A stretch of 64,000 bases of DNA. It comes from Paenibacillus terrigena DSM 21567 (GTDB lineage: Bacteria > Bacillota > Bacilli > Paenibacillales > Paenibacillaceae). Shown here in pieces: positions 61,025-64,000 of this stretch; within the stretch, counting starts at the first letter, position 1; the number at the start of each line of letters is the position of its first letter. The position numbers were made by a program, and so were the translations under genes. Location of the stretch: NCBI RefSeq assembly GCF_000374845.1, contig NZ_KB895413.1:744001-808000 (forward strand). Reading direction: 5' to 3'. The notes under the pieces were generated by a model that did no database searches, had not been told where the DNA came from, and saw only the letters and a list, made by a program, of their open reading frames with translations.

Positions 61025-63448
61025 ATGGTAAACATTTCGGCGGGAAATCTGATGATTCAAATGAACGAACAAGGTAATCTGGTTGGTCTGACCGATACGA
61101 CAACCGGCAATCAATATGAATCAGCAATGCATCTGTCAACGCTGATTCGGGTTGTCGCGCATGGTCGAACGGAGATGCCGTCGCAAGTTGAATTTGATTC
61201 GGCATTTGGTATGGTCAAGTTTAAGTTTGCTCAATGTGGTGCGACAGTAGATGTTTTGATCGAAGAAAAAGGGCTTTATGCGACATTCGAAGTGCAACGT
61301 GTTGATGGCGATGTCGATGCCGTCATTTGGGGTCCTTATGCCACGACGGTTGCTGGATCAATTGGAGAGTCGGTAGGTGTCGTACATAACGGAACATATG
61401 CTATCGGCATTCAGGTGTTGAATATGAAGACCATTGGCGGATGGCCTGTCGAGCTCGACAGAATGGAATACGTCCAGCCAAAGTATTCGAATGAGGGAAA
61501 TCCGGATCCTGACAGCCAGCAGCCATCCGATAACAAGTTCGAATATGACGTCTGTGGGGCGTGGCCGACAATCGATGGGAGCATGCTGCAAGCTTATGCA
61601 AGAAATCGCACCCATGCAGCTCGGCGGCCGGTATGGAACTTGCCAGACGTTGATGTCGAACCGCTTACCGGCGACGACGCGCAAATCGTCGGAACCAAGA
61701 TCGCCTTATTCGGCTGCGCGGTCGACCGGGTGCTTACGACGATTGAAGCGATCGAACTTGGCGAAGGACTCCCGCATCCGATGATTGAAGGGGTGTGGGG
61801 CAAAATGTCCCCGGCGGCGAATCAATCGTATTTGATCACCGACTTTACGGAAGAGACGATAGCGGATGCGGTGCGGTATACGAAGATGGCTGGGTTGAGC
61901 TATGTGTATCACCCAGACCCGTTCGGGCAGTGGGGTCATTTTACGTTGAAGCCTAACAGCTTTCCGAACGGTGACGAAGGGATGCGATTGTGCGTTGAGC
62001 AGGCGGAACACGAAGGTGTGCATGTCGGCGTACATACTCTTTCCAACTTTACGACGCTGAACGATCCATATGTGACGCCGGTACCGGACGAGCGGCTGCA
62101 AATGGCCGGAAAGGCTCAACTGGTCGCGGCGATCGGTATGGAGGAGCAGGAGATTGAGGTAAGCGACCCTGCGCCGTTCACGGCGAATTTGTTCCGGCGT
62201 TCGGCGAAAATCGGCAGCGAGCTGATTGAATACGAATCTGTGACGGATAGCGCGCCTTGGAAACTGCTCGGCGTACGGCGCGGCGTGAACGGTACGGTTG
62301 CCGCGGAGCATCAGGCGGGCGCAGAAATAGGCCGGTTATGGGACCACCCGTACGACGTTTTTTTCCCGAATATCGAGCTGCAGGATGACTATAGCAAACG
62401 GATCGCTGAACTGTTCCGAACGACCGGTTTGAAGCAGATTTCGTTCGATGGGTTGGAAGGCTTGTATGCCACAGGGCATGAGGCTTACGGTGTCAACCGG
62501 TTCGTCAAGATGTGCTACGACGGTTGGGGGGAAGAAGTGATCAATGATGCGAGCATCGTCGTCTCGAACTATTCGTGGCATGTCTTCACACGCTTCAATT
62601 GGGGAGAGCCTTGGGGCGCGGCAACGCGTGAAGGCCAACTCGAGTGGCGGCTCAGCAACCAGCGTTATTTTGCCCGCAACTTCATTCCGCCGATGCTAGG
62701 ATGGTTTCTCATCCGTTCTGCTTCCGACCGGTTCGAAGCGACGGCACCGGACGAAATCGAATGGGTGCTGTCGAAGGCGGCCGGATTCGGTGCGGGCTTT
62801 GCGCTGGTCGCCGATACGGCGGTACTTCGGCGTAACGGCAATATCGAGGCGCTGCTGGCGACGGTGCGCGAATGGGAGAAGGCGCGGCGGGCCGGGGCGT
62901 TTACACCGGAGCAGCGCGAACGGCTGCGTGAACCGAAGGGCGATTGGCACTTGGAACCGGTTGACGACGGCCGTTGGAACTTGCATCCGGTTCACGTCTC
63001 GAAGCCGCTTGTCTGCAATCCAGCTGAGCTGCAGCCAGGCCAACCCGGAGGGGCCGACTGGACTTATTTCAATAAATATACCGATCAACCGCTGAAGTTT
63101 GTCTTGCGCGTGATGCCGTCTTACGGCAACGAAGATGCTTCTGTGAAACGGCCTACTGTGTATACAAGCGGCGTCTATATGACATTTGATACGGAAATCA
63201 AGTCGAATCATTATCTTGTGTGCGATGGCGGGCGAACTGGAAAAATATACGATCAAAACTGGAATTTACTACAGACGGTGCAAGCGTCGGCGGATGCGCC
63301 GATCATCCGTAACGGAGGGCAAACGGTCTCCTTCAGTTGCAAATTTGAGGGAGATCCGAAACCGTCAGTCAGCGTGAAAATCTTGGCTTGGGGAGATCCG
63401 GAGACGGTGGAAGTAAAAAATGAAGTGGTGGGGGTTACGCCGGAATGA
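61025..63448 (+). CDS. Large protein of unknown family, putative glycoside hydrolase
   Basis: An 807-residue protein without a signal peptide. N-terminal beta domain (~1-250), barrel-like region from ~255 with a small beta insertion at ~355-435, and a C-terminal beta region from ~670. Shared with the preceding protein are FPNGDEGM (313-320) and a later QISFDGLEG with Asp475, in equivalent order, so both may be distant members of one fold. From about 61.6 kb the DNA becomes visibly richer in GC and codon choice shifts to GCG, CGG and CTG. No family is recognised. Its end overlaps the next ORF by four bases. Confidence 0.6.
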   Translation: MVNISAGNLMIQMNEQGNLVGLTDTTTGNQYESAMHLSTLIRVVAHGRTEMPSQVEFDSAFGMVKFKFAQCGATVDVLIEEKGLYATFEVQRVDGDVDAVIWGPYATTVAGSIGESVGVVHNGTYAIGIQVLNMKTIGGWPVELDRMEYVQPKYSNEGNPDPDSQQPSDNKFEYDVCGAWPTIDGSMLQAYARNRTHAARRPVWNLPDVDVEPLTGDDAQIVGTKIALFGCAVDRVLTTIEAIELGEGLPHPMIEGVWGKMSPAANQSYLITDFTEETIADAVRYTKMAGLSYVYHPDPFGQWGHFTLKPNSFPNGDEGMRLCVEQAEHEGVHVGVHTLSNFTTLNDPYVTPVPDERLQMAGKAQLVAAIGMEEQEIEVSDPAPFTANLFRRSAKIGSELIEYESVTDSAPWKLLGVRRGVNGTVAAEHQAGAEIGRLWDHPYDVFFPNIELQDDYSKRIAELFRTTGLKQISFDGLEGLYATGHEAYGVNRFVKMCYDGWGEEVINDASIVVSNYSWHVFTRFNWGEPWGAATREGQLEWRLSNQRYFARNFIPPMLGWFLIRSASDRFEATAPDEIEWVLSKAAGFGAGFALVADTAVLRRNGNIEALLATVREWEKARRAGAFTPEQRERLREPKGDWHLEPVDDGRWNLHPVHVSKPLVCNPAELQPGQPGGADWTYFNKYTDQPLKFVLRVMPSYGNEDASVKRPTVYTSGVYMTFDTEIKSNHYLVCDGGRTGKIYDQNWNLLQTVQASADAPIIRNGGQTVSFSCKFEGDPKPSVSVKILAWGDPETVEVKNEVVGVTPE

Positions 63449-64000
63449 TAAACGGAATCGGCTGCCCAATCGCTTTCAAGTTGACCCAATATGATGGAGC
63501 CAATCCGATCCGATCGGCGACATGCGCATGGGGCGAATCCAACGATGAACAACAGCTTATGCTGGATGATTCGTTATTGAATGTCGTTTATTCGTGGAAC
63601 AGAGTTAAATCCAATGAAGATGCGATCGATTGTGAAGTAACGTTTAAGGTGGTACAGGGAAGTGTAAACGAAGCGAGTGTATCGGTTGGCTTGATGCTTG
63701 ACCGTTGGTCGCAGGACAACTACCTTTTGATGCCTGCGGCCGCTTACAACGGCAACCGTTTTCGGGTAAGTGAGCAAGAATACCCCCCCATGCTGGAACT
63801 TGAAGATGAGATAGGTGTTAACATTCCGACCACCATAACAGATGTGCCAAGACTTAACTTGAATGAAGGACCATCGAAAATTGAATTGCGAACGGGAGAT
63901 CTGGCCACACCGGCTGTCGGCTGTTTTTTGCGTCAACAGAAGAAAGGCTTACTGTTGTTGACACATCAAGGAACGGCTCTCGGTGATTCCGGCTTGATCG
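63445..64000 (+). CDS. Unfinished ORF, possible glycan-active protein, 5' part
   Basis: The frame begins at ATG 63445, inside the stop of the previous gene (ATGA), and stays open for 185 codons to the window end. Segments such as DNYLLMPAAAYNGNRFRV, ITDVPRLNLNEGPSKIEL and LLLLTHQGTALGDSGL have no signal or membrane features and look like the N-terminal beta-sandwich of a large sugar-acting enzyme. It is co-translated with the 807-residue protein, so it likely shares its pathway. The family is not recognised. Confidence 0.7.
   Translation, partial: MINGIGCPIAFKLTQYDGANPIRSATCAWGESNDEQQLMLDDSLLNVVYSWNRVKSNEDAIDCEVTFKVVQGSVNEASVSVGLMLDRWSQDNYLLMPAAAYNGNRFRVSEQEYPPMLELEDEIGVNIPTTITDVPRLNLNEGPSKIELRTGDLATPAVGCFLRQQKKGLLLLTHQGTALGDSGLI

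Noticed and set aside
1-64000. rRNA, tRNA, CRISPR arrays, insertion sequences
   Set aside because: I looked for these and saw no convincing example; one frameshifted hydrolase is the only clear gene remnant.

Overview
The window reads as a low-to-mid-GC Firmicute of the Paenibacillus type. Most genes have strong Shine-Dalgarno sequences and many start with GTG or TTG. The content is also typical of that group: a YesM/YesN two-component pair beside an Lpl-type sugar importer, PCYCGC and DUF4247 lipoproteins, a XerS-like recombinase, a c-di-AMP (ydaO/yuaA) riboswitch in front of a LysM-3D wall protein, and a long Wzx/Wzy exopolysaccharide operon with a bacterial tyrosine kinase. This assignment is inference from content; no rRNA or tRNA is present to confirm it.

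Layout. 1-5.1 kb: the 3' end of a PhnC-like ABC ATPase, a peptidoglycan-type polysaccharide deacetylase, and a lipoprotein-response regulator-histidine kinase operon. 5.4-7.6 kb: an amino-acid ABC importer whose binding protein and permease are fused. 7.7-9.3 kb: an NRAMP manganese transporter with two candidate MntR operators. 9.4-11.3 kb: the c-di-AMP riboswitch and its wall gene, facing a second deacetylase. 11.4-13.1 kb: pyrK-pyrD. 13.2-15.9 kb: an envelope-stress operon (PspA, DUF350, DUF4178, DUF4247) behind an ECF/sigmaW-like promoter. 16-24.3 kb: xerS, an oxidoreductase, a lipoprotein, a TetR regulator that looks leaderless, a small membrane protein, a glutathione peroxidase, a GH3 beta-glucosidase and a TauE/DUF1634 exporter pair, followed by a broken alpha/beta-hydrolase remnant.

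24.9-46.2 kb is a roughly 21 kb co-directional exopolysaccharide locus: phosphatase, an unknown 100-residue protein, Wzz-like chain-length regulator, BY-kinase, a structured RNA that I read as an EAR processive-antitermination element, GalU, initiating sugar transferase, five glycosyltransferases, Wzy-like polymerase, acyltransferase, Wzx flippase, pyruvyltransferase, ManC and Ugd. It ends with two unrecognised exported or membrane proteins, one built from two ~300-residue repeats. A convergent XRE regulator closes it. The enzymes point to an acidic heteropolysaccharide containing glucose, mannose and glucuronate, with pyruvyl and acyl decorations.

46.8-52 kb: a luciferase-like monooxygenase, an aminoglycoside-phosphotransferase-fold kinase, a second glutathione peroxidase, a PCYCGC lipoprotein with a slippage-prone Pro-Thr tail, and a BmrA-like ABC exporter. 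52-64 kb: a carbohydrate-utilisation locus (YesN-YesM regulators, LplB/LplC permeases, solute-binding lipoprotein) followed by at least three large proteins. Two of these resemble clan GH-D-like glycosidases but belong to no family I can name; the last runs off the window end.
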